A DNA stretch of 64,000 nt, taken from assembly GCF_022429645.1 (NCBI RefSeq), contig NZ_CP092480.1, positions 3,454,501-3,518,500 of the forward strand, read 5' to 3'. Below, one piece after another: positions 19,360-27,070 of the stretch. Under the pieces are notes generated by a model. It was not told where the DNA came from, searched no databases, and was given only the letters and a program-made list of their open reading frames with translations. Positions within the stretch are counted from its first letter, which is position 1. Every line of letters begins with the position of its first letter. Origin of the DNA: Lutibacter sp. A80. GTDB lineage: Bacteria > Bacteroidota > Bacteroidia > Flavobacteriales > Flavobacteriaceae. The position numbers and the translations under genes were made by a program.

Positions 19360-19448
19360 AGTGCGTTAGCGATAGTAGCGGCATCCTTTTTTGGAGCGTA
19401 ACGGAGAAAAAGATATAGCGAATAGCGCGACCTGAAAGGAAACGCCCA
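19360..19448 (+). ncRNA. Conserved structured intergenic element (repeat or small RNA candidate)
   Basis: The segment has the layout GCGTTAGCGATAGTAGCGG, CATCCTTTTTT, a short variable hairpin, AAAAAGATATAGCG, and a closing GGAAACGCCC. Outer bases GCGTT and AACGC can pair, and the CTTTTTT/AAAAAG arms can pair internally. I recognise this layout as a widespread Bacteroidetes intergenic element ('gatag.agcggcatcc ... gatatagcg'). Whether it is a transcribed RNA, and which named RNA family it belongs to, I cannot say. Strand is tentative. Confidence 0.55.
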
Positions 19449-19536
19449 AATAAATAAAAAAGTCTGAGGTTGAAAAGCTTTTATTGATAGTTGTTAAGCT
19501 GTTAAGTAAAAGCGAATAACCATTAACTAATATAAA

Positions 19537-20493
19537 ATGAAAGTAACAGATCATATAAAAAATGCAAACGGTAAAACATTGTTTTCGTTTGAGATTGTAC
19601 CACCACAAAAGGGTCAGAATATTCAAGATTTATACAATAATGTAGATCCGTTAATGGAATTTAATCCACCTTTTATTGATGTAACAACATCGAGAGAAGA
19701 ATATGTGTATATAAAAAAGGAAAATGGCTTGTTAGAGCAAAAAATGACAAGAATGCGACCTGGAACTGTAGGTATTTGTGCAGCATTAAAATATAAATAT
19801 AATGTAGATGCAATTCCGCATGTATTGTGTGGAGGTTTTACCAAAGAAGAAACAGAATATGTGTTGGTTGATTGTCATTATTTAGGTTTAGACAATATAA
19901 TGGCATTACGAGGAGATGCAATGAAGCATGAGCCATATTTTGTACCAACAGAAGGAGGAAATGTATTTGCATCTGATTTAGTAGCTCAAATAAAAGAATT
20001 AAACGAGGGAAAATATTTACACAATATTATAGAAACCAATAATAAGCCAGACTTTTGTATTGGTGTAGCTGGTTATCCTGAAAAACATTTAGAAGCTCCA
20101 AGTATGGAAACCGATTTACGAAGGTTAAAAGAAAAGGTGGCTGCTGGTGCAGATTATGTGGTGACACAAATGTTTTTTGATAATCAGAAATATTTTGATT
20201 TTGTTGAAAAAGCTCGTAGTATTGGTATTACAGTACCTATTATACCAGGTATAAAACCTATTGCTGTTAAAAGACATCAACAAATATTGCCTCAAATTTT
20301 TAGATTAGATTTGCCAGAAGAGTTAATTGCTGAAATTGAATCTTGTAAAGATAATAAACAAGTACGACAAGTAGGTATAGAATGGGCAGTGAAGCAGTCT
20401 AAAGAGTTGATTGCTAAAGGAGCTCCAGTAGTTCATTTTTATTCTATGGGAAAATCAGATAATATCAAAAAAATAGCAAAAGAAGTGTTTTAA
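19537..20493 (+). CDS. metF: Methylenetetrahydrofolate reductase
   Basis: MetF reduces methylenetetrahydrofolate to methyltetrahydrofolate, the methyl donor for the adjacent MetH. The 318-residue TIM barrel shows FSFEIVPPQKG near the start, the NIMALRGDA motif, VAGYPEKH and the YVVTQMFFDNQKYFDF block, all family signatures for FAD binding and catalysis. The length fits the bacterial enzyme without the eukaryotic regulatory domain. It lies 234 bp after metH with repeats in between, so it may have its own promoter or read through from metH. Confidence 0.96.
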   Translation: MKVTDHIKNANGKTLFSFEIVPPQKGQNIQDLYNNVDPLMEFNPPFIDVTTSREEYVYIKKENGLLEQKMTRMRPGTVGICAALKYKYNVDAIPHVLCGGFTKEETEYVLVDCHYLGLDNIMALRGDAMKHEPYFVPTEGGNVFASDLVAQIKELNEGKYLHNIIETNNKPDFCIGVAGYPEKHLEAPSMETDLRRLKEKVAAGADYVVTQMFFDNQKYFDFVEKARSIGITVPIIPGIKPIAVKRHQQILPQIFRLDLPEELIAEIESCKDNKQVRQVGIEWAVKQSKELIAKGAPVVHFYSMGKSDNIKKIAKEVF

Positions 20494-20550
20494 TTACAAT
20501 TGAAATCAGTTTTGTTAATAGTTTAATAAAGAAAAGTAATAAATGTTGAA

Positions 20551-20580
20551 TTGTTTAGGTGAAATATTTGTTTACTTTTG
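20551..20580 (+). promoter_or_regulatory. trxA promoter
   Basis: TTG at 20551-20553 and TACTTTTG at 20573-20580, 19 bp apart, match the Bacteroidetes -33/-7 consensus (TTG, TAnnTTTG). Initiation would fall about 35 bp upstream of the trxA ATG. Confidence 0.65.
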
Positions 20581-20621
20581 CATTAGTTTAAATAGCATTT
20601 ATTAATTTATAAAAATATATC

Positions 20622-20939
20622 ATGGCATTAGAAGTAACAGACGCAACTTTTAACGAAGTAGTTTTACAATCAGATAAACCAGTTATGGTTGACTTTTGGG
20701 CAGCTTGGTGTGGACCTTGTAGAATGGTTGCTCCAATTATGGACCAATTAACAACTGAATACGAAGGGAAAGCAACAATTGCAAAAGTAGACGTTGATTC
20801 AAACCAAGAGTTTGCAGCTAAATACGGTGTAAGAAATATTCCTACAGTTTTAGTTTTTAAAGGTGGTGAAGTTGTTGAAAAACAAGTAGGTGTTGCTCCA
20901 AAAGCTACATACGCACAAAAAATTGACGCACATTTATAA
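20622..20939 (+). CDS. trxA: Thioredoxin
   Basis: A 105-residue cytoplasmic thioredoxin with the redox motif WAAWCGPCRM and the cis-proline segment RNIPTVLVFKGGEVV. It reduces protein disulfides and can supply electrons to enzymes such as reductases of sulfur metabolism. It is a single-gene unit with its own promoter (20551-20580) and a strong terminator (20965-20999). Length and motifs are entirely typical. Confidence 0.98.
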   Translation: MALEVTDATFNEVVLQSDKPVMVDFWAAWCGPCRMVAPIMDQLTTEYEGKATIAKVDVDSNQEFAAKYGVRNIPTVLVFKGGEVVEKQVGVAPKATYAQKIDAHL

Positions 20940-20964
20940 AATTTAATTTTATATAAAACTTAAG

Positions 20965-20999
20965 AAAGCTCGACAAATTTGTCGAGCTTTTTGTTTTTA
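20965..20999 (+). terminator. Intrinsic terminator of trxA
   Basis: AAAGCTCGAC (20965-20974) pairs perfectly with GTCGAGCTTT (20981-20990) over a 6-base loop, followed by TTGTTTTT. It lies 25 bp after the trxA stop. Confidence 0.9.
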
Positions 21000-21117
21000 A
21001 ACTAATAAATAATATAATTATACAGCTTATTTCTTTTTAGTTTACTATTTTTAATTTCTTGAAATTAAAAACTAATTTAGATAATTATTAATTTAAAGTA
21101 CTAGCGATATTACATTT

Positions 21118-22041
21118 ATGGAAATTTTATCAGTAAAGCACCTTTCAGAACTAAATAATTTAGAGTTATTGGCAAAGCAAGTTGTAGAAGGGTTTATTAC
21201 AGGAATACATAAAAGTCCATTTCACGGGTTTTCGGTAGAATTTGCAGAACATAGATTGTATAATAAGGGAGAAAGTACACGCCATATAGATTGGAAGCTT
21301 TATGCTAAGACAAATAAATTATTTGTAAAGCGGTATGAAGAAGAGACTAATTTACGATGTCACTTAATTATTGATAACTCTGCGTCTATGCATTATCCGT
21401 TAGTTAAGCAGCCAACAATAGATAATTTAACAAAAGTTGCTTTTTCGGCAATAGCATCTGCAGCATTAATGGAAATTTTGAAGCGTCAGCGAGATGCAGT
21501 AGGGTTAAGTGTGTATAGCGATAAAAACGAATACTATGCTCCTGCCAAAGGAGGAGAGCGCCATAGGAGGATGTTATTGACAGAATTGGATAGTTTATTA
21601 AAAGAACCTTCTGTTTCAAATACAGATACGTATAAGGCCTTGCATGAAATTTCAGAAAAAATACATAAACGTTCGTTGGTGTTTTTGTTTACAGATATGT
21701 TTCAAGCATCTAAAGATGAAGATGAGTTATTTGAAGCTTTAAGACATTTAAAACATAAAAAACACGAAGTTGTTTTATTTCATACCTACGATGAAAACTT
21801 AGAATTAAACTTTAATTTTGAAAATTCTCCAAAAAAGTTTGTAGATGTAGAAACTGGCGAACAAATTAATATGTATGCCTCAAATGTTAAGGAAGAGTAT
21901 AAGAATTATATGTCATCATATTTTAATAACTTGAAATTGAGGTGTATGCAGTATAAAATTGAATACGTTCCAGTAGCTATAAATAAAGGGTTTGACGCGA
22001 TTTTATTGTCGTATTTAATGAGTAGAAAAAAAAATTTATAA
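21118..22041 (+). CDS. DUF58 domain protein
   Basis: A 307-residue member of the DUF58 family, whose C-terminal half resembles a von Willebrand A fold. Visible features are the family box FSVEFAEHRLYNKGESTRHIDWKLYA (shown by its key residues, about 41-66), the metal-site-like LIIDNSASMHYP, and LVFLFTDMFQ. In Bacteroidetes such proteins usually sit beside MoxR ATPases and aerotolerance (Bat) genes, but here it stands alone between trxA and tRNA-Asp. No membrane segment is evident. The biochemical role is unknown and a chaperone-like role with MoxR is only inferred from the family. Confidence 0.9.
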   Translation: MEILSVKHLSELNNLELLAKQVVEGFITGIHKSPFHGFSVEFAEHRLYNKGESTRHIDWKLYAKTNKLFVKRYEEETNLRCHLIIDNSASMHYPLVKQPTIDNLTKVAFSAIASAALMEILKRQRDAVGLSVYSDKNEYYAPAKGGERHRRMLLTELDSLLKEPSVSNTDTYKALHEISEKIHKRSLVFLFTDMFQASKDEDELFEALRHLKHKKHEVVLFHTYDENLELNFNFENSPKKFVDVETGEQINMYASNVKEEYKNYMSSYFNNLKLRCMQYKIEYVPVAINKGFDAILLSYLMSRKKNL

Positions 22042-22056
22042 AAAAGTTGAAAAAAG

Positions 22057-22088
22057 TTTTGCAGAAGTCAAAAACACTTGTATATTTG
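22057..22088 (+). promoter_or_regulatory. tRNA-Asp promoter
   Basis: TTTTG (22057-22061) and TATATTTG (22081-22088) are 19 bp apart, an excellent -33/-7 match. The leader that follows, CAACCGCTAAGAGCAAC, resembles the leader of tRNA-Phe at 34057-34072. Confidence 0.8.
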
Positions 22089-22105
22089 CAACCGCTAAGA
22101 GCAAC

Positions 22106-22179
22106 GGTCTGGTAGTTCAGCTGGTTAGAATACCTGCCTGTCACGCAGGGGGTCGCGGGTTCGAGTCCCGTCCAGACCG
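22106..22179 (+). tRNA. tRNA-Asp (GTC)
   Basis: The 74-nt cloverleaf has the acceptor pair GGTCTGG / CCAGACC, discriminator G and D-arm GTTCAGCTGGTTAGAAT. The anticodon stem-loop CCTGC-CTGTCAC-GCAGG has anticodon GTC, and the T-arm is GCGGGTTCGAGTCCCGT. CCA is not encoded. Its 3' end is the integration site for an integrative element (22-bp direct repeat to 27092) and for a second island beyond. Confidence 0.97.
22158..22179 (+). repeat. attL (tRNA-Asp 3' end)
   Basis: A 22-bp direct repeat, starting GGTTCGAGTCCC and ending CAGACCG, identical to 27071-27092. It forms the end of the functional tRNA. Confidence 0.9.
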
Positions 22180-22735
22180 CTTAAAGAGTCCTTAATAATC
22201 TTGTAATGAGAGAGTTAAGGATTTTTTGTTTTATATCTACTAAACTATTACAAAACAACCTCAATAATTAGGGTATTTTTATCTATTTACATCTTGTTAT
22301 CCTTATTCTTTTTCCTTTCTCTTTTTTTGGGCGTTACTGTTAATCTCTCTATTTTCCCTTTTTATATAAAATACTCACTAAAACCACTTTTATAAATCTC
22401 AAAACCTTACCCTAATCTAGCCCCTAATATTTCCCTAATCTATTTTAAAGTTTTATATAAAAAAGGGCGTACATTTCTGCACACCCCCAAACAACAAGCA
22501 ATCAAATATATTTTTAGTTATTATTCTTATAGTATTTCGTTTGAATTATTTGATGTTTGTTTAATTCCTGCCATTGTTTGCCTTTTGTTGTTTATACTAT
22601 GTAAAACTGATTTTATTATTTGCCTTTTTTGTTTCTTATAGTCGGTAAAACCAACATTACATTTTTAAAGTTTATATCCTGGTTTGCTTTAATTTTTAAA
22701 GTGAATCACTTTTATATTTACTTCTGCAGGAACTT
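22180..22735. other. Left end of the integrative element, gene-free
   Basis: These 556 bases between attL and the Rep stop hold no convincing ORF. A weak replacement terminator for the tRNA lies at 22189-22227, and one TACTAAAC motif (22238-22245) also occurs near the right end. The remainder is AT-rich and could contain an origin of replication, but no specific origin motif is recognised. Confidence 0.5.
22189..22227 (+). terminator. Weak terminator after tRNA-Asp supplied by the element
   Basis: TCCTTAA (22189-22195) can pair with TTAAGGA (22215-22221), followed by TTTTTT. It is positioned 10 bp after the tRNA and would replace the original terminator displaced to 27093. Confidence 0.5.
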
Positions 22736-24022
22736 TTAAATACTTAGTTCTATTTGATTTTTATATTTCTTTTGTTTATATCCTGTTTTTTTAATTCTTG
22801 ACCTGTTGTAAAATCTATTCCTTACCTGTTTTGCTAAATGTTGGATAATGTTGTTTTCAAATTTCGTTTGCCTATTTATTGTATGATTTAGTAATAAATT
22901 ACACACTCTTTTAAATTCGGTTTTATCGTTTTGGTAGAGGTGTTTTAAAGTTGATGTTCTTATGTATTTTGCACTCTCTTTTTCGCGGGTTAATTCTATG
23001 CCAGTAATAGGACATTTTTTTACTGTTTTTGTTGGGTGGTTTTGTAGCATATTTAACTCTATACTTGAATGGTTAATTATGCTACAATTAGGGTTTTCAA
23101 AATGTCGGTTAATTATGCTACACTTTTTTATCATTTCTTGTTTCAATTGTTGATGTAAATTTTTTGATTTTTTGATTATAATCTGGTGCAATTTCTGTTT
23201 GTGTCTAAACCTGTAATTTGGTTTTAAATCTATTAACCAGTAACGAGGGTTTGAGTAATTTTTTATTAATTGTTTTTCTCGTTTTGTAAGGGCTTTTTTG
23301 TTAATAGTGTAATCATATTGCACCACTTCATCAAAACGTCTTAGAAGTAATTCCTTTGCCTTATTTAGTGTATTAGTGTTAACGTCTGAAAACGTTCTAA
23401 TACCTACCTTTTTAAATTCCTCGTATTTATTAATTTTTAGTTCAACTCTTAATGTAAATTCATTCATTCCGTATTGAATTGATTTATTATAAATTTTCAA
23501 TCTATACCGTTGATGCTCTGCTTGTGCATAAGTTCCATTAAATCGAAATTCAAAGGGTTTGTTTATATGGTATAGTAAACCTTTTAGATAAATATTAGGA
23601 TTAAATAAGGTAGTTGCATTTGTCCCAAACTCGATATTTTGAAATAACATTTGTTGAGGTTTGCAGTTAAATAAATTTTGTAGATGCTCTTTAACTTCTA
23701 AAATGTTATTGATAGTAAATTGATTACCGTTAAATCCTTTGTAGTTTTCTTTTTTGTAATTTGGTGCTTTTATTCCTTTTAATGAATTGTATAGTTTATG
23801 GATACTGCCAGTAAATACAACTGTATCACTTTCATAAATAGTAATCTTACAAAAATGATATTCAGCAACTTTTTTTGTTGAGTATTCCCCAGTACTTTCA
23901 ACTACTTCAAATTTAAAAGGAAGTGATTTTAAAAGCCTTTCAATATCAATTTTTATTAATAATATGTTAGTGTAATCAATCAATATAATATTATTATATT
24001 TGTATATGGGTTGCGTTGCCAC
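22736..24022 (-). CDS. Putative replication initiation protein
   Basis: A 428-residue basic protein. The central YRLKIYNKSIQYGMNEFTLR followed by VELKINK resembles the YxK-containing core of phage/plasmid replication proteins of the gene II/X type, in which such residues lie in the nicking domain. The C-terminus is rich in Lys and Asn. The start is a GTG (the chromosome reads CAC at 24020-24022), encoding MATQPIYK. The 127-residue neighbour begins with a similar MATQ-encoding sequence, which supports this start. A hairpin (TGGGTT / AACCCA, 24007-24030) places the GTG in its loop. I assign the replication role only from this motif and the element context. A plain hypothetical protein is the alternative. 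Confidence 0.5.
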   Translation of the reverse strand: MATQPIYKYNNIILIDYTNILLIKIDIERLLKSLPFKFEVVESTGEYSTKKVAEYHFCKITIYESDTVVFTGSIHKLYNSLKGIKAPNYKKENYKGFNGNQFTINNILEVKEHLQNLFNCKPQQMLFQNIEFGTNATTLFNPNIYLKGLLYHINKPFEFRFNGTYAQAEHQRYRLKIYNKSIQYGMNEFTLRVELKINKYEEFKKVGIRTFSDVNTNTLNKAKELLLRRFDEVVQYDYTINKKALTKREKQLIKNYSNPRYWLIDLKPNYRFRHKQKLHQIIIKKSKNLHQQLKQEMIKKCSIINRHFENPNCSIINHSSIELNMLQNHPTKTVKKCPITGIELTREKESAKYIRTSTLKHLYQNDKTEFKRVCNLLLNHTINRQTKFENNIIQHLAKQVRNRFYNRSRIKKTGYKQKKYKNQIELSI

Positions 24023-24048
24023 AAAACCCAGTATTTGAACAATAGATT

Positions 24049-24076
24049 AAAAGAGGGTTTTCACCCTCTTTTTTTT
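24049..24076. terminator. Hairpin between the 127-aa ORF and rep
   Basis: AAAGAGGG (24050-24057) pairs with CCCTCTTT (24064-24071), with T-rich flanks on the plus side and a shorter T run on the minus side. In the minus-strand operon it would act as a terminator or attenuator between the upstream genes and rep. Confidence 0.65.
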
Positions 24077-24085
24077 GTTATCGTT

Positions 24086-24469
24086 CTACTGGTTAATAAA
24101 TGGTAAAACCTTGCTAAAATCTTGCGTATAGTAGTTTTTGAAGTAATAAACCGTTAACGTGTCGGTATCGTTAAACTTGAAAATTAAAAGATGTTGTTTC
24201 TTGTTAACATCACCTTTGTAAATGTTCTTAAAATCTGTTTTAAAAAGACCTGTAATACATTTACTCCATTTGTTGGCCTGTCTAATTTTTAGCCAATAGT
24301 CGGGCATAGATAATGCACAATTACGGTTTTTACTTATGTTTAAGAGTTTTGAGAGCGGAGGTGTAGAATTTTCAACCTCTGCAATTTCAAAATGTTTTAC
24401 ACTCTTGTACTTTCCTGTATTTACTTCTTTGTAAGTATGGATTATTGGTATAGGTGTTTGCGTTGCCAT
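24086..24469 (-). CDS. Hypothetical protein of the integrative element
   Basis: A 127-residue protein that I do not recognise. It begins MATQTPIPIIHTYKEV, contains SMPDYWLKIRQANKWSK and ends with an aromatic-rich segment (TVYYFKNYYTQDFSKV). No signal peptide or membrane segment is visible. It starts 5 bp after the HTH gene and precedes rep, with a hairpin between. Its first codons resemble those of rep. Co-expression with the excisionase-like gene suggests an accessory role in element maintenance, but that is inference only. Confidence 0.65.
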   Translation of the reverse strand: MATQTPIPIIHTYKEVNTGKYKSVKHFEIAEVENSTPPLSKLLNISKNRNCALSMPDYWLKIRQANKWSKCITGLFKTDFKNIYKGDVNKKQHLLIFKFNDTDTLTVYYFKNYYTQDFSKVLPFINQ

Positions 24470-24474
24470 TGTTC

Positions 24475-24756
24475 CTATTTTTCAAGTTTAACAATTGCAT
24501 TTTCCACCTCTTCACGCTTGTAAAGTACTCGGCCTCCGCATTGGTATTTAATAAGTATTCCTTTTTTAGTAAGATTGTGAACCGTTGAAATATCACAATG
24601 CAACATTTCATCTGCAACATATTGGCGGGTTACATATTTTGTTGGTTCTTTAGGTTGGTAGAATTTTTTAAATTCGTCTAATCGCTTTTTTACTGTTTCA
24701 TCGATTAGGTTTACAAGTGCGCTTGGCGTTGTACTAATAAATTGTACTGTTTGCAT
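24475..24756 (-). CDS. Excisionase-like helix-turn-helix protein
   Basis: A 93-residue DNA-binding protein. Its C-terminal half has the layout of the HTH_17/excisionase family: TRQYVADEMLHCDISTVHNL is the helix-turn-helix and KKGILIKYQCGGRVLYKREEVE is the wing. Such proteins in Bacteroidetes elements direct excision by the neighbouring tyrosine recombinase or regulate transcription. It heads the operon with the 127-residue protein and rep. The N-terminal 40 residues are predicted helical and may mediate dimer formation. Confidence 0.8.
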   Translation of the reverse strand: MQTVQFISTTPSALVNLIDETVKKRLDEFKKFYQPKEPTKYVTRQYVADEMLHCDISTVHNLTKKGILIKYQCGGRVLYKREEVENAIVKLEK

Positions 24757-25204
24757 TTTTATAAAATGGTTTAAATTAATGATTTGGCATTAATCCACTT
24801 TGTAATAAAATGCTTACTTTTGTATTGCAAAATTGAACCTAGGAAATTTAATTTGCGTTACAGGGTATTAGATTTTACGAAAGTAGATTTAGTACCTTTT
24901 TTGTATGAAACAAATTTAATACTCTTTTTTTGAATAGAAAGTACAATGTTCAAAAGCATAAAATTTCGATTAATATCTATTTGCAATTTAAATCATTTAA
25001 GGTATTGAATATCAGTTATTTAATTAAGGTGTGATTGAATTTTATTGATAATAATTGATAGAGTTGTACACAAAATTGTATTTATTTTTTTTAATCAAAG
25101 GAATTTTAACTAAATTAAACGCTATTAAATTTATGTACTGGTCCTGGCAGTTTTTAATTGGGTGTTTTCCTTTTTAAGTATTCCGATTCTTGCAATTTTA
25201 TTAT
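24757..25204. other. Gene-free centre of the element
   Basis: These 448 bases separate the integrase group from the HTH/rep operon. The stretch is AT-rich, with stops in all frames. A + strand TACTTTTG box (24815-24822) has no well-spaced -33 partner. The promoter of the HTH operon must lie here, but I could not place it firmly. Confidence 0.5.
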
Positions 25205-25429
25205 TTAAAGATGCACTAATTTTTTTTCAATAGAATATACAGTACTACAATTTTTCAATACAACATCTTTTAATTTTCTAAATATAATACCTGTATTTGT
25301 GCTAAATGCGTAAAATGTATTAAGAGTTAGATTTTCTTTTTTAATTGGTAGGCAATACAACCAATCACCTTTTGAAGCGTTAAGCATTGTGTTTTCCTCT
25401 GTAACTTCGATAATTTTGTAATTTTTCAT
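25205..25429 (-). CDS. Small hypothetical protein downstream of integrase
   Basis: A 74-residue protein (MKNYKIIEVTEEN ... STVYSIEKKLVHL) of unknown function. It has no signal peptide, membrane segment or known motif. It begins 3 bp after the stop of a 36-residue ORF, which in turn begins 3 bp after the integrase stop, so all three are probably one mRNA. The junction before it is an exact 19-bp copy of the one after the integrase. A structure-light role such as an integrase modulator is possible but not shown. Confidence 0.6.
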   Translation of the reverse strand: MKNYKIIEVTEENTMLNASKGDWLYCLPIKKENLTLNTFYAFSTNTGIIFRKLKDVVLKNCSTVYSIEKKLVHL

Positions 25430-25432
25430 AAT

Positions 25433-25543
25433 TTATTGATTTGCGTTTTTAGTAAATTTTATATAATTTTTTTTTAATTGTTCAAATTCAACTCTTAATT
25501 CTTTTAATAAGTTGATGTAATAGATTGTTTCTTGTTTATTCAT
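25433..25543 (-). CDS. 36-residue ORF between integrase and 74-aa ORF
   Basis: The frame encodes MNKQETIYYINLLKELRVEF and a further 16 residues ending TKNANQ. It is highly charged and probably one amphipathic helix. It fits tightly between its neighbours, with 3 bp on each side and the same start context as the downstream ORF. Its last residues (KNANQ) echo the integrase terminus (KNASNQ) because the junction DNA is duplicated. It could be a real micro-protein or simply a translational relay. Confidence 0.5.
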   Translation of the reverse strand: MNKQETIYYINLLKELRVEFEQLKKNYIKFTKNANQ

Positions 25544-25546
25544 AAT

Positions 25547-26875
25547 TTATTGATTTGATGCGTTTTTTACAACGGTTAAATTTGTTTCCTTTTTCTTTTT
25601 TTGTTCTTCCTTTTTGTAGTATTCCAAAAATGCGTCGATATGACTGTCGTCTCCTTTGTTTACGTATGTTAAGAATGTAGATTCTTTTTTGTGTCCTGTT
25701 ACTTTCATTATAATTGGTGTTGGTAATTTCCCGTAATGATTTGATGCGAAAGTACGACGACCTATGTGTGTGCTTATGTATGTGTATTTTGGACGTAATT
25801 TTTTAACTCCTCTTTTCTTTTTCTCTTTTGGGTTTTCACTTGCCTCGATAATACGTCCCATTGTTGGGGTGTTTATTCTTGCTTTTGCTCCAATCTCTTT
25901 AAAATATTTGTTTAGTTTTTGTGTTGAAACTTTATAGGGTAATCCGCTTTTTAAAATCTCTCTTACTTTTGGTAGAATTGGAATTTCTACTTTTGTATTG
26001 GTTTTTTGTTGAGTTAGTTCTATACATTCTTTGTTTTTAGTTTTCTTGAAATTGCTTTCAGTTAGTTTGATTAAATCACCTCCACGTTGGCCAGTAAAAC
26101 ACGCTAAAATAAGCCATTTACGAGCGTTTATGTGTGCGTCTTTTAATAGTGTTGCTTTTTCAATTTTTTCAATCTCTTTAGGGGTTAAAAATATAACGTC
26201 CATATCGTCGTCATAGGCTGAAAGTTGTTTGGTTTTTATGCCTGTTAATTCTACGGAGGTTTCTATTCCGTTGGCTCTTGCATCTTTACATACTCCTTTT
26301 AAATCTGATAATTTTTTAAATGCGTAGGTGTCTGAATAGTTTTGTTTGTCGAATAGCCAGTTTTTAAAGTCGTCAAATACTTTTTTATTTAGTTCTTTAA
26401 CCTTGTATTTTTTTTTACCTTGAAACATTATAAAGAGTTCTAAAAGTCTGTTATATGCGTTTATTCTACATTGACTTAAACCTCTTCCACCTTTTCCGTT
26501 ATCTCTATTGTGTGCGGTATCAATAATGTTTTGTATTGCATCTGTTACTAGTTCGCTTTGTGTAGTTTCTGAAATACGTTTAAAATGAATATCAATTTTA
26601 TTTTGTAGCCAATCACCATCGATTGTGATTCCTTTGCTGTTGTCGGTATTGAAATTCTCTAGGATTTTAGCGTCTAAATTTTTTAATTTAGTCGTAAGGT
26701 CTTTTATTTCTCTAGATTTATTGTTGTTTTTTGGAAACCCTTTTTCTCCCCATTCTTTTGGATTTATATGTAATCCAGTTTTACGGTAAAAAATATTACC
26801 CCTACTTATTGAGAGTCTTAAATATATTGGTGCGTTTTTAGATTTGCTTTGAAGTAAAAATTTGATTGTTGCCAT
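25547..26875 (-). CDS. Tyrosine-type site-specific recombinase (integrase)
   Basis: This phage-type integrase has an arm-binding N-terminal domain (MATIKFLLQSKSKNAPIYLR), a SAM-like core-binding domain and a C-terminal catalytic domain. Catalytic residues are visible: Arg in FTGQRGGDL, His-x-x-Arg in HIGRRTFASNHYG and Tyr in STFLTYVNKG. The chosen start (26875) gives 442 residues and begins at the conserved arm-domain strand. An in-frame ATG 42 bp upstream (26917) exists but would add an atypical 14 residues and overlap the palindromic promoter. It sits next to attR, as expected for the enzyme that integrated the element into tRNA-Asp. Confidence 0.93.
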   Translation of the reverse strand: MATIKFLLQSKSKNAPIYLRLSISRGNIFYRKTGLHINPKEWGEKGFPKNNNKSREIKDLTTKLKNLDAKILENFNTDNSKGITIDGDWLQNKIDIHFKRISETTQSELVTDAIQNIIDTAHNRDNGKGGRGLSQCRINAYNRLLELFIMFQGKKKYKVKELNKKVFDDFKNWLFDKQNYSDTYAFKKLSDLKGVCKDARANGIETSVELTGIKTKQLSAYDDDMDVIFLTPKEIEKIEKATLLKDAHINARKWLILACFTGQRGGDLIKLTESNFKKTKNKECIELTQQKTNTKVEIPILPKVREILKSGLPYKVSTQKLNKYFKEIGAKARINTPTMGRIIEASENPKEKKKRGVKKLRPKYTYISTHIGRRTFASNHYGKLPTPIIMKVTGHKKESTFLTYVNKGDDSHIDAFLEYYKKEEQKKKKETNLTVVKNASNQ

Positions 26876-27070
26876 TTTTAAAGTATTTGAACATTCAAAT
26901 ATAATTAAAAATTTCAATCTACTAAACCTTTACTAAACTAAATTTAATACTCATTAAATTATTTTAAATTACTTTAAATTGTTTGTAGTTGTCTTAAAAT
27001 AAGATGTATGCTCTAAATTATAGGGTTTGTTTAGTATTTTAGAGTGTTCTATAAAATCTATTTTAATAAA
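26876..27070. other. Right end of the element: candidate arm sites
   Basis: This gene-free stretch lies between the integrase start and attR. TACTAAAC occurs at 26920-26927 and 26931-26938 and inverted at 27029-27036. The same 8-mer occurs at the left end (22238-22245). The repeats may be integrase arm-type sites. The remainder is very AT-rich. Confidence 0.45.
26885..26903 (-). promoter_or_regulatory. Candidate integrase operator overlapping a -7 box
   Basis: The palindrome ATTTGAA-CA-TTCAAAT (26885-26900) overlaps a minus-strand TATATTTG box (26896-26903) 10-28 bp before the chosen integrase start. A repressor bound there would block the promoter. The -33 side is weak. Confidence 0.45.

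Noticed and set aside
24815-24822. TACTTTTG box as a + strand promoter within element 1
   Set aside because: No TTG box occurs at 17-23 bp upstream, and no + strand gene follows.
26876-26917. Longer integrase start (14 extra residues)
   Set aside because: The upstream ATG would overlap the palindromic -7 region, and the conserved arm domain starts at the ATG at 26875.
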